Source of the DNA: Flectonema sp. DT1601
Taxonomy: Eukaryota; Euglenozoa; Diplonemea; Diplonemida; Diplonemidae
Length of the DNA stretch: 64,000 bases
Direction of reading: 5' to 3'
Assembly (NCBI GenBank): GCA_964019425.1
Contig: OZ025841.1
Span: 680,477-744,476 of the forward strand
Part shown: in pieces, positions 1 through 11,000 of the stretch
How the letters are laid out: the number at the start of each line of letters is the position of its first letter
Position numbering within the stretch: the stretch's first letter is position 1
Program-made: the position numbers and the translations under genes
Notes under the pieces: model-generated
Database searches by the model: none
Seen by the model: the letters and a program-made list of their open reading frames with translations, nothing else
Told to the model about the DNA's origin: nothing

Positions 1-2675
1 AGTTGATTCATAAAAAACAATCATCAATTCTAACATCAAACATCAGTGACTTAGAAAACCAATTACACTTATCAGAATCACAACTCGAATCAGAACTTCA
101 CAATCATGAGCAGACCAGAACTTTAATATCTGAAATTCAACAACAGTTCGCTGATGACATAAAAAGTACGATAAACAAACACACCAACGCACTCATTCAA
201 AAAGAAGAAACTGTCAGACGTGAATATCAAAAGGAAACATCTAATGCGATCACTCAAACAGAAGTGTTGGTGAAAACTTCTTCTAAAAATATTCAAGTAG
301 CACCTCCACAGATTCAGATGACGACTGCTGAAGTACAAACAACAGATTTATCGAATCTGTGTAGAACAGCTGGTCGTAACTTAGAACTAGCCATGTCAGG
401 TAGACAACAAGAATTGGAGCAGATCCACGCTCAGCATATTAATCAAGATTATGTAAAGTTGAGATTTTCTTCAGCGTGTTTTGCTGAAGAGGGTCTGAGT
501 ATCGCCCTACCTGCAAACAGTAATATCCTTCCTCTTGTTTCTGTAGAACTCGTTAGAGTAAATGATTTATCAATTGTTAATCAACACACAGTAATGATGG
601 TCATCGCTAGTGTTGGAACATTTGTTATAGCTACTTCAAGTCTTGTTTCAGGTAGGGCAGTCTTTACTGAAGTGACTGTCCCTGAAGCCTGTAGTGGAAA
701 GTCAATATCCTTCACTTTAAATAGTACCGATAGTAGTCATCCAACTGTTCCTTTATTATCAACTGGGATTGTTGTTATGAATGACGTTGTCGATGATAAC
801 TCTGATTCCAGTAGAGTTGCTGCTCAACGTCTTCTTCGATACAAATTAAGTAAACTTCGTCAGAGACATTCTATTCCACCGATGAGATCGTTGTCGGCAT
901 CTCATTTCAGTTCTACTTCACCTCCTCCGGTGTTCGCAGATGCAATGCAGCATTCAGCGTCTGAGACATTACCGAGTAGGAGTTTCTCTCAGGGGGACTT
1001 CGTTGTGGATATGCCTCCACCAGACCTTCCCAAACAGATTGACTCATTTCAACAACAAGTTCCTCTTCATCCTCATCCTCATCAACCGACGTCAGGTGTG
1101 ATCCAATCCGTGGAAGTTGTTCCTCCTCAACAAGTGATGCAAACCTCTTCACAAGTTACTGTTTCTCAGAGGACTGATAACGTTCTGCAGAGTGAGGAAC
1201 ATTCTGAATTAGCGGCAGTGCAGCAAACTCAGAATCAACATCAGCAACACCAGCAGACTGACTTCCGACAGCCATCACCAGCAAGTGTTCTTCAAAATGA
1301 ACTCACAGCAGTGCAGCAAACTCCCCAAGTAGCTCAGCAGCAGCTCCAACAATCATCATCATCATCATTGACAGCTGTTCCACAGAATGAAGTAGTGCCT
1401 CTGTCACAGCAGGTCATCACAGTTGGGGACAATTCGATTGATGCGCAGCCAATTTCATCGATAGCTCCTCAACAGGAAGCTGCGGTGATGGAGCAGACTT
1501 CCCAAATGACTCAACAGCCTGAAGTCGCCCTTTCACAGCAGGTCACTAGTCAGAGTGACTCCCGCCAGCCATCACCGCCAGAAGAAGTTACTGCTACTCA
1601 GCAAACTAATCCTCACATCACTCAGCAGTCGGTAGCTGTTCTTCAAGGTGAAGTTGCGCCACAGCAAGTTGCAAGTCAAGTTGGTAATGTGGCTGATGCC
1701 CAGCCGCCTACATCAGTGGCTCCTCAACAAGCTGCTGCAGTGCAGCTTGTTCCCCAACACCATTCATCTTCTCGGGTAGTTCAAAATGTCGAACCATCTC
1801 AGTTGGCTGCGAGTACCTCTCAGAGCGATGTCGTCAACCAGACTGCTGCTCAGCAATCAGATGTTCCTAAAGTTGGAGATGGAGCGCAGCCAACTTCTCA
1901 AGTGAGTGAAGCTGATCAGTCGCAACACTCGTCATCTGAAATTAGTTTGCGAAGTGAAGCTGAAGTACCTCAACAAGCAGTTCGGATAGCTGATGACCAG
2001 AACTCGCTACCATCTTCCCAGGTGAGTTTTTCACGAGATGAAGTTGATGTTGTGCAGCCTCCTCAATTTGATGAGAAGACGATGAAGTCAGCTGATGTTA
2101 TAAAACAGTCGTCATCTCTGTTACCATTAGAGATCTCTTCAAGTCATAGTGACTTTACTGAAGAAGTTTCAGCTTTACAGAAATTAGCTAAAGAAATGCA
2201 CACTCCTCCTTCACGTACATCTATTGAGATAGAGTCACCAGGTATTGTAAGTCCTCCTCCTGATCCGAGTGGAGGATTATCAAGAGACGTGTTACGAGTA
2301 CTTCATCAACGTGTTGCTGAGATATCTGCTGCTGTTGGAGCTGAGTCTCCGTTTTACGAACTGGTGTCTGGTCTCTTGGAGGAAGTCACAGAGCTACGAG
2401 CTGAGCTGTACCCGTCTGATTCTAAGATACCTCTGACCTTACCACCTCCTACTAATGCGGTACTTCCATCTACTGAGGTTTGTTATTAGTTATTGAATTA
2501 TCTATTTTTATAAAAAACATAAAACACAAACAACACCAATCAGATTATTCAACAACTTCTCAACGAAGTGGAAAGTGTGAAGCGATCTCTGGAGTCGACG
2601 AGGGCGGCTTCACTCGAAGGGTCTGAAGATCCGTCACCTCCGCGAGAGGATTCTGTCAGCCCTCCACCTCGATAG
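1..2675 (+). CDS. Coiled-coil, beta-domain and Gln/Ser-rich protein (5' end outside window), two exons
   Basis: I do not recognise this protein. The reading frame is open from the window edge (codons in phase with base 3), so the start is missing. The first ~150 visible residues are heptad-like and charged (coiled coil). Then about 120 residues of alternating hydrophobic pattern (roughly 150-270, from YVKLRF to GIVVMN) could be a C2-like beta-sandwich; that is inference. About 450 residues of low-complexity Gln/Ser/Pro/Val sequence follow, with recurrent Q-Q-V/T motifs, then a short helical tail. The frame reaches a stop just after 2477, but 2478 begins GTTTGT and an in-phase CAG ends at 2543. 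Splicing adds 43 residues ending in SPPPR before TAG at 2673-2675. Exons visible: 3-2477 and 2544-2675. A cytoskeletal scaffold role is possible but unproved. Confidence 0.72.
2478..2543 (+). other. Cis-intron (66 nt) in the first gene
   Basis: The donor is GTTTGT directly after codon GAG and the acceptor is ACCAATCAG. The intron has an in-frame TAG near its start. Splicing is phase 0 and restores 43 more codons rich in charged and Pro/Ser residues, like the end of exon 1. Confidence 0.7.
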
Positions 2676-3259
2676 TAGAAAGAGGTTAGTGTTGTATCAA
2701 GTAGGTTGTGGTATTCCTTTAACCTTCCTCAGTGATGAGGTTCTGTTCTAAATATGTTCCTTTTTTTGTATTGCCAACCTGTATGATTAGCGCCCTTCGT
2801 TACGTAGATGAAATATTATTTTGTTACTTTCTATTGCCATGTGACATTCATAAGTTATGTTTTCCAGGTGATTCCCACTCTCAAACCTGAAATGGTATTC
2901 CCTGACCCCCCAAAAGGGTGCTCTTCCTGAATTAATACGAGGTAGGCATTTTGTTTTATATTTATGACAGCAGGTCGAGTTAAGAAGTTGGGGGCAGTTG
3001 GTTCTTTGTTTTTCTTGCAACTTTCCTTTTTGTTTTAGGCTTTATATGAAGTGAAGTAAACATACATTACAAAACAGTTACTCGTTTTGAACATTTTACT
3101 GTTATTGCCTACTACCCAACCATGTGATTCTTTATACGGCTGTCCTCCTGCCTTTGAAGGGTTTCAACCCAGATTGAGATTTGTGTATACTTCTGAACTC
3201 AAGAAACATATTAATTTATTCCCTCCTCGCAGTTAGTATTCCGACCACCAGAAATCAAA
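2676..3259 (+). other. Intergenic region with 3' and 5' UTRs
   Basis: No convincing gene. The strand carries T-rich stretches and ends with a pyrimidine-rich segment plus CAG (AG at 3231-3232), a likely splice acceptor for the next gene 28 bases upstream of its ATG. Confidence 0.5.
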
Positions 3260-3604
3260 ATGTCGGTAAACACGGACGCCCTCAAGAAGGAAATTGACAT
3301 TATGGCTGCTGCTCTCGAGGCGAAGAAGAGAGAGTTGGCTGAGGCAACGTATGTTCAGCTTTTTCATCCCACATGACATTAGAGACGGAATGCATAAATT
3401 ACAATCACAGTAAGAAACCTGACGTAGAGGAGGAGAAGTTTGTGGTTCCAAAAGAACCGTTCTGTGCAGTTTACGAACCAGTATGTTATACTTCAGAACT
3501 GAAATAGTAAATATAAAATAACCTTCCAACACCACAACAAACAGTACAACGTAGGAAGTGAACACTCAGTGGATGCTATCTATGCTGCAGCTATTGGAAA
3601 GTAA
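3260..3604 (+). CDS. Small three-exon protein, 72 residues, unknown function
   Basis: Exons 3260-3348, 3411-3480 and 3545-3604 join in frame to a 72-residue protein. Exon 1 encodes a short amphipathic, probably coiled-coil helix (ALKKEIDIMAAALEAKKREL). Exons 2 and 3 encode an acidic linker and a Pro/Tyr-containing segment ending AAAIGK. Without splicing each exon runs into stops, so the model depends on the two introns. Both have GTATGTT donors and CAG acceptors, and both junctions keep the frame. A splice acceptor (AG 3231-3232) lies upstream of the ATG. I do not recognise the family. The gene is easily missed because no exon makes an ORF of 60 codons. Confidence 0.7.
3349..3410 (+). other. 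Cis-intron 1 (62 nt) of the small gene
   Basis: Donor GTATGTT, acceptor AATCACAG. Phase 2: the split codon becomes ACT (Thr). Confidence 0.7.
3481..3544 (+). other. Cis-intron 2 (64 nt) of the small gene
   Basis: Donor GTATGTT, acceptor CAACAAACAG, phase 0. Same donor heptamer as intron 1. Confidence 0.7.
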
Positions 3605-4040
3605 AATTATTTTGTAGTGAAAGTTCAGTTTCCTACTTCCCAATCGTCTCCGTAGAGCGAGAGACGTAGTGTGTTCTTTCTGGTTCTAGCTTGGAAAAAA
3701 AATTTAAAAAAAAAAAAATATTTTGTCTAGAAAATAAAAGAAGAGAGGAAAAAGAACCTGAGAAAGAGTTATCGCAGGCGCAACCTTCGGAGTTGCAGCG
3801 GCCAGCGCGGATCAATAGTTCGCTGTGAGAATTTCTTTCTCTTTTTTTCCTTTCGAACAACTAACTTTCCTCTCACATACAGGGTTATTAAATGTGATAT
3901 AATTACATCACACGAAACAGTGAAATTATTACGTAAAAATTCGTTTTATTATTTTATTTCAATCTCCCCCTAAACAGTAAAAGTTGTTAGACATAAAAAG
4001 TTAACTATTTAACAACCAGAGTGTGCTGGTAGAGGAGAGC
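3605..4040 (+). other. Intergenic region
   Basis: No gene seen. It holds an A-rich tract near 3690-3720 and a T/C-rich stretch. The segment ends with AACAACCAG (AG 4018-4019), the probable acceptor for the zinc-finger gene. Confidence 0.45.
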
Positions 4041-5953
4041 ATGCTGAACTCTGGATTAAATATTAACGCACGGGAATGGCGATCTCCAACATTGGGAGAG
4101 AGTGAGACAGTTGGTGACCATCAACAGCAGCAACAGCAGCAACAACAACAACAACAGCAGCAACAGCAACACCAACAACAACATGGGTTTGCATCCCATG
4201 ACGGTGATAACGGTAGGTATTGCGATACTTGTAATGTTTGGATGATGGTAGAAGGAACTACCTGCAACAACTGTATCAACAGACGAGCAAAGGAAATAGC
4301 AGTCGCAGAAGAGCAAATGCGAAAACAAAAAGACGACTCCATGCACCAAATGAACTTCTCAGGCAACACTTCCTCACCTGCCACAAAGGGTGGAAGAGGT
4401 CGCTGTAAGTATTTTCAGTTCGGGAGTTGCTCAAAGGGTGATCAGTGCAGCTTTCTTCATGAATATGAGGAACAGCAACCAGCAAAGGTTCACATTCCGG
4501 AACATATGAAAAGTAAGTTTTTAGAACAAATTAATCAAACTTCAAATAAGAAAAATGGACAAATTCAATTAGAACCAATTCAACCTATTCAAATGAGAGG
4601 AGGTGGTGGTATCCATCCGGTCAAAGCTCAGCAACAGCCGCCACAACAGCAGCAGCAACAACAGCAACAACCGCCACAACAGCAGCACCAGCAACAGCCG
4701 CCGCAACAGCAGCAGTTTCAAATGCAAATGAGGCCGCAGCAACAGCAGCAGCAAGAAGTACAACAATTTCAAGCCATCGTACCCGGTCTGACTTGGGTGA
4801 GGGATGATCATAATCGGCACCACCAACAACAGCACCAACAACACCAGCAGCAGCACCAGCAGCAGCACCAGCAACAACACCAGCAACAACAGCAGCAACA
4901 CCAGCAGCACCAGCAGCAACAACACCAGCAGCAACAACACCAGCAGCACCAGCAGCAGCAGCAGCAGCAGCACCAGCAGCAACAACAACAGCAGCAGCAA
5001 CAGCGCGCAACGTGGAATGACATTTGGAAGCCCAATGCCCAGCAACAACCTCAGCAACTCTCGCAGCAAGTCGTTCAATCAACTCAGATGCAGCAACAGC
5101 AACAGCAACAGCAGCAGCAGCAGCAGCAGCCAGCTATTATTCAAGCTGCTCACGTCATGCCTCAGTTTTCCCAACCCGGGTCATCATCTCTTCAACAACA
5201 ACAACAACAACAACTTCCTCAGCATCAGATGCCTACCTCACCTGACAAGATTAGAATTCTATCTCCTCCTCAACCAGAACATCGAGTGGTCACTGCAGAA
5301 CAAGTTCAGTTTGGATATCGACAAGAAGATCCTCCACGACAGTATGTAATCACTTTGTGATCCTTCTTTGATTATGAAATAAATAAACATAAAACCAATC
5401 AGTGAGGAACCAATGATGAGTCAACATCCTCCACAGCAACAGCAGCAGCACCATCAGCACCAACAACAGTCGTGGATGATGGACTCCGTACGACCTGTTC
5501 AACAGCAACAACAACGGATACCACATCAACAAACACAACAACAATATCAACAAGATGTATGTATTTTATGTTATTGAATACTCTTTACGGATTTGTGATA
5601 CTTCAAATCTGCTACACTGCCGCTGACTGAGAACCATTTATTTATGTTGTGATGCCAGCCAGTGAACGGACCGCATCACTTTAGATTTTATTGACCAAAG
5701 CCAATTATCTTTTTTGTTGGATAAAGAGAAAATCTACCACAGGCTGTGCAAGTCAATCGACAGCAACAACCAGATGTCTCAGGTGGTGATGCTACAGTTG
5801 GTGGTGGCAGTAAGATGTCCTACGCTAGTGCGTTACGGAAGGGAATGCCAGCTAACCAGGCGGATGATAGTAAACCTAAACATGTTAGTCAGTGGTTAGA
5901 AGAGATTAAAACTCAGCAAAAGAAGCAACAGGCGGTAGTTATGGGAAGGGGTC

Positions 5954-5987
<34 letters not shown>

Positions 5988-6273
5988 GCAACAACAACAA
6001 CAACACCAACAACAGCAGCAGCAACAGCTGCAGGCAATTCAGCACCCTCAGCAGCAGCCTCAGCCGCAGCAGCAGCAGCAACAACACCCTCAGCAGCAGC
6101 CACTGCAGCAGCATGCGAATGGTGTCAGCGTTGTTGAATTTTTTCGGGGAGGACAACAACAATCTGTGACTTCAAATACTGCTCCTGTCCCGCCTCACCC
6201 TCACGCTATTAATGCTGAAGATCTTGAGAGAGAGGCTCGTGGTCGGGGTATGTTTTCATTTAGTGACAACTAA
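4041..6273 (+). CDS. Polyglutamine CCCH zinc-finger protein, three exons
   Basis: Probably an RNA-binding regulator of mRNA; this follows from the CCCH family and is not shown directly. Exons 4041-5341, 5403-5556 and 5743-6273 give 661 residues. I chose ATG 4041, the first ATG after the acceptor at 4018-4019. A CxxC-x10-CxxC motif (C61, C64, C75, C78) comes first. A classic CCCH finger follows, C122-x7-C130-x5-C136-x3-H140, in the context GRCKYFQFGSCSKGDQC. The rest is dominated by long runs of Gln with His and Pro, coded by mixed CAG and CAA, continuing into all exons. The C-terminus (YASALRKGMPANQ, then FFRGG and RGRGMFSFSDN) is not low complexity and may be a short interaction motif. The long opposite-strand Leu/Ala/Cys frames are shadows of the CAG/CAA repeats. 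Confidence 0.85.
5342..5402 (+). other. Cis-intron 1 (61 nt) of the CCCH gene
   Basis: Donor GTATGTAATC, acceptor AACCAATCAG, phase 2 (codon CA|T). Unspliced translation stops within the intron. The exon beyond continues the Gln/His-rich composition in frame. Confidence 0.75.
5557..5742 (+). other. Cis-intron 2 (186 nt) of the CCCH gene, with an internal hairpin
   Basis: Donor GTATGTATTT, acceptor CTACCACAG, phase 0. It is about three times longer than the other introns seen here. It holds a perfect 7-bp inverted repeat, GTGATGC (5649-5655) and GCATCAC (5673-5679), with a 17-base loop. Confidence 0.72.
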
Positions 6274-8098
6274 GAGAAGATTAAAATAAACAACAACAAC
6301 AACAACAACAGCTGCACATACTGACGCTGACACTGATAGCTTGCTTCATACCTTTATAAATTCTTTCAATCGCACTTAGGACACTATTTTAGGTCTGCTT
6401 TTGATACTATTTTAGATAATGTGAATAACTAACCAACACCTTTTTACAAAAAAAAAAAAAAAAAAAAAAGCAGGAAAAATGGTTTTTCTAAATGCCCAAG
6501 CAGACGTTATGGTAAATGGGCCTGCTCACTTGTTGTGTTTCACCTTTAGAGGGTGAAATATATTTTATTTTTTTACTTACTACCAGTTAGTTTTCCCTCG
6601 TTGTATTTTATTCTGTCACCTCCGGCCTTATTTTCTCTTGAATATAAGGCAAAAAAAGACTACAAAAACAAGAGTATCGGTAGCTTTTCATACTGTGCTT
6701 GGGAGGGGAGGGTGTTGGCACTGAAAAGTTGAACGAAAAAAAAAAAAAAAAAAAAAACTTCGGGAAAATGATATAGCATAAAATAGAATCTCCCAACACC
6801 TGTTCCCCCGCCTTCCTATTTGAAGACTGTAATTTAGTCGGAAGAAAAGTGATGTGAAGTTGCTTGTGATGATTGCAGAAGTCAAAGTCATGATGCAATT
6901 GTAAGTCTGCTGCTTGTTCCCAGTTCCTAACTATTAATGGGGAACTTTAAAAAAAAAAAAAAAAAAAACTCTTGTATTAGAAACGATTTTAAAACTGGAA
7001 AAAAAAAAAAAAAAAAAAAAAAAGATTGAGTAGCGTGAATCCATTACGTGATCTGTTTGTACAGACGATTTATTTCGGTCTTTGCGTGATTGATTTTGCA
7101 CGCACTCAGAATCTGATGCGTATCCCGGTTGCTGATTGTTCTTAACGGGCTTTTACTGTTATCTCGCGGAACTAAGCTTCTTCGACATTTAAAAAGCTTA
7201 GGAGGAGGGGAAAAAAAAAAAAAAAAAAAAAAGAACTTTTGTGTCTCTTTTTTTTTTTTTTTTGAGAGTAAATTTCCTCGTTGGTTTGCCTGTTATAATC
7301 CAAGAATTGAACGAAAAAAAAAAAAAAATAAAACAAAAAACAAATATAAAATAAAAGCTGTGTTTCTTTGAAATTGGCATTGCACACATCAGGTTCACTC
7401 ATCGTGGAAAGCACAACACGATGCCCGCACTCCTACATGTTATATGTCTGATACATCTGCTTGCGTAGTTAAAACACACTTCGGTATTTATGTTGAGATT
7501 AGCGGTTGGGAGAAAGAATCAAAAATAACAAAGACAAAAAAAAAAAAAAAAAAAAAAAAGCACGAATAAAATAAAATACAATGCATGTGTTGTGTGTTCA
7601 TTGGAAAAAAAAAAAAAAGAAAAAAAAAGCAAAACAGAAAAAAAAAAAATAAAAGAAAAAGAGAGAGATTTACCGAAAAAAAAAACAAACTAAAAAAAAA
7701 AAAACAAATCCCCTGAAAAAAAGAAGAATAATAACAAAAAAAAAAAAAAAAAAAAGTTGGTACAGAAAGCAAAGGTCTGAAATCTTTTCTATCTGAAGGA
7801 GAAAAGAAACAAAAAAAAAAAAAAAAAAAAGTAATCCCCTTTAAAAAAAAAAAAAAAAAGGACCTGCGCCATTCCAACTTGCTTTATTCCCCGTGCATTT
7901 CCCTTGAGCACCCCCTTCTTCCCACCAACTAGGTAGCCTTACTGTTGTTGTTATTGTTGTCGTCGTTCTGATACTGAATTCACAATTTTATGTCACACAG
8001 GTATAGAATATCACAGGTATCGCATATGATGAAAATATTTTATTTGATTTCAATTATAATCTCACTTTTCCCTTTCACTTGTTATCAGACAATACTAA
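6274..8098 (+). other. Gene-poor spacer rich in A/T homopolymers
   Basis: No credible gene. Many A and T runs of 10-25 bases occur (for example near 6450, 6740, 6950, 7000, 7210, 7540 and 7810). A 7-bp hairpin TTTCACC/GGTGAAA lies at 6538-6558. Short frames here are poly-Lys or poly-Phe artefacts of the homopolymers. The acceptor for the ABC transporter, TTATCAG, ends at 8088. Confidence 0.5.
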
Positions 8099-11000
8099 AT
8101 GCTGGGACCTGAACCTCCCCTTCAAAAGAAGGCTCAGCAAAAATGTACGAAACCAAATCCATTCGAGACTGTCTCGTTGTTATCAAGAGAGACGTATGCC
8201 TTTCTAGGAGAGCTGCTGTCAATCGGTTATAAAAGACCACTCGTAGCTGATGACATGTACGCTACCCTTGAAGAGGATGACTCTGCTCTACTTGTCAAAC
8301 AGCTCAGAGACAATTGGAATAGTGAACTTAATGAAAAACCAAATAACCCATCTCTGTTTTGGGCGATTGTAAAGACATTCAGAAGAGAGTACTCGATGGC
8401 TGTCATTGTTGGAGTCTTGGAATGGACTGCTGGACTTATCGAACCATACTTCGTCTCTCGGTTGATATTTTTATTATCTGATGAAGATGACGATAAGAAA
8501 GTCGATACCAACGAATTGTGGATGTACGCTGGACTGTTTATGTTTGCTTCTCTATGCCGAGCCTACCTCCATCATCCAATGTTTTACAGAACTATGCACA
8601 CGGGAATGAGAGTTAGAGTTGCATGTGTTGGATTAACCTATGACAAAGTCCTCAGTCTGTCGAATGACGCAATTGCAAAAACGACAACAGGTCATCTCGT
8701 CAATTTAGTGTCAAACGACACTGAGACTTTTGATCAAGCTTTTATATTCGCTGCGTTCTTACTCATCGGACCAATAAAAGTTATCGTTGGAGCGTTTCTT
8801 ATCTATCAACACCTGGAGTATGCTTCGTTTGCTGGTATTTCATTTTGTGTATTGTTGGCACCTATTCAATATTATTCAGGAAAGGCGTACAGTAAATTTA
8901 GACAAACGTCAACTGTGCTGACCGACACCAGAGTCAAACTAATGAATGAGATCATTATGGGAATCAGGTTAATCAAGATGTATGCCTGGGAAGAACCAAT
9001 GTCAACATCAGTCCTCGGTGTTAGAAAAGAAGAAGAAAAAAAAAAAAGATTAACATCGAATTTACGTGCTGCGAACGCTGCTTTTTTCTTTTGCACGACT
9101 CCTTTGATAATGTTTGTTATGATTTCAATCTACACTAACTACAGCAGTGAGGAACTAACTCCTGCGAAAGTATTCGCATGTGTGATGTACCTCAACGTTA
9201 TTAGACTGTCGGTATCTTTATTCATTCCTGAAGCGATTAAGAACGGATCTGAAGCATTAGTTTCAATGAAGAGAATTGAAGCTTTCCTTCTATTCGATGA
9301 GTTCAAACCTCTGAAGCAATCATCAGATTCAAATAAATCTCAAGTAACGTTTAACAACTTTACGAGTACCTGGTCGTTGGGTGATGACGTGAAGACTAAG
9401 TCAGCTCAAGCGACACTTAAAGACGTAACTTTTACGGCATCAGCACCAGAGTTAATTGGGGTAACTGGATCTGTGGGTGCTGGAAAGAGTTCGATATTCG
9501 CAGCAATCTTGGGAGAACTACCAGCAGCTTCAGGAACAGTCAACGTCTCTGGTCGTATTACTGTAGCACAACAGGAAGTATGGATCGCATCTGATACAGT
9601 TCGATCAAATATTCTATTTGGTAGAGAATACGATGAGAATAGATACGCTGCTATTGTTGATGCTTGTTGTCTTCAATCAGACTTTGATCAATTTCAAGAC
9701 GGTGACAACACCAGCATTGGTGAACGTGGAATAACTTTATCAGGTGGACAACGTGCTAGGATATCACTCGCCAGAGCCTGTTATCAGGGAGGTGATATTT
9801 ATCTTCTTGACGATCCTCTCTCAGCTGTTGACACAATAGTTGGAAGGAAGATCTTTGAGAAATGTATTAACACACTTCTAAAAGGGAAGCTCAGATTCCT
9901 AATTACTCATCAGCATCAGTTCATTCCTCAATGTGATAGAGCATTTGAAGTAAAAGATGGACAAATGGATGAAGTTAGTCCTTCTGCTTACCTTCTTAGC
10001 TCTTCAAGTTCATCTTCTTCAGAAATTGAAGAAGAAATTGAAGAAGAGATGCCAACTGATGAGGAAGGTGTTAAGGATGACTCCAAGTCACCAGAAACAA
10101 GTAAACCAAAGATCGAAATGATATCAAAAGAAGATTCCTCAACTGGAGGTGTTTCTCTTCAGACTTACTTTTCATACTTCAGACATGGCGGTACTGCGAA
10201 GGGAATCATATTTATGATATTAGCAATCTCATCTCAAGTAATGTTCGCATTAACTGACATCTGGTTATCCAAATGGACTGATCGAAACATTAACGACAAA
10301 GACGACTCATTTCATTATCGTTACTATGCAATCGCTGTATCAATATTAATTGTGTTGGGAGTGACCAGGTCGTTGTTGTTCTTCAGATTAGCAATCACTG
10401 CGGCAACAGGTCTTCATAACAGTATGTTTAAAGCGATTATTGCATCTCCGGTTTGCTTTTTTGACAGCAATCCAAGTGGAAGAATTCTAAACAGATTTGC
10501 TAAAGATTTAGGACAGTTGGATGAGTTGTTGCCTTGGATATTCTTTGATACTATTCAGAATTCACTGTTGTGTTTGGGAGGAATCATAACTGTTTCAGTA
10601 GTGAACCCTTGGGTACTTGTTGTTGTTGGTCCTCTACTCGCATTATTCATCTACATGAGACGATTCTTTGTCGCAACTGCTAGAGAAGTAAAGCGTCTTG
10701 AAGCCACCTGTCGATCACCTTTATACACAGCCTTTTCTGAAGCTATTTCAGGTCTTCATACGATCAGAGCTTACGACAGATCTGTTTACTTTAAAGATCG
10801 TTATAGAGCAATGCAGAATGACCACTCTAGTTCTTGGTTCTTGTTCTTAGTTTGTAACAGATGGATAGGTTTGAGATTGGATCTAATGTCCTGGGCATTC
10901 ATATCATCGGTCACAATAGCTGCTATTCTCGTACGTGATTCTTTATCTCCTGGACAGGTTGCGTTGTCGTTAGCCTACGCTAGTAGTCTCGCTGGATCAT

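Noticed and set aside
4056-6162. Opposite-strand poly-Leu, poly-Ala and poly-Cys frames over the CCCH gene
   Set aside because: They are reverse-strand translations of CAG/CAA repeats; the + strand has the zinc fingers and spliced continuity.
7129-7877. Lys- or Phe-rich short frames in the homopolymer regions (also 12-16 kb)
   Set aside because: They result from long A or T runs and have no balanced composition or acceptor context.
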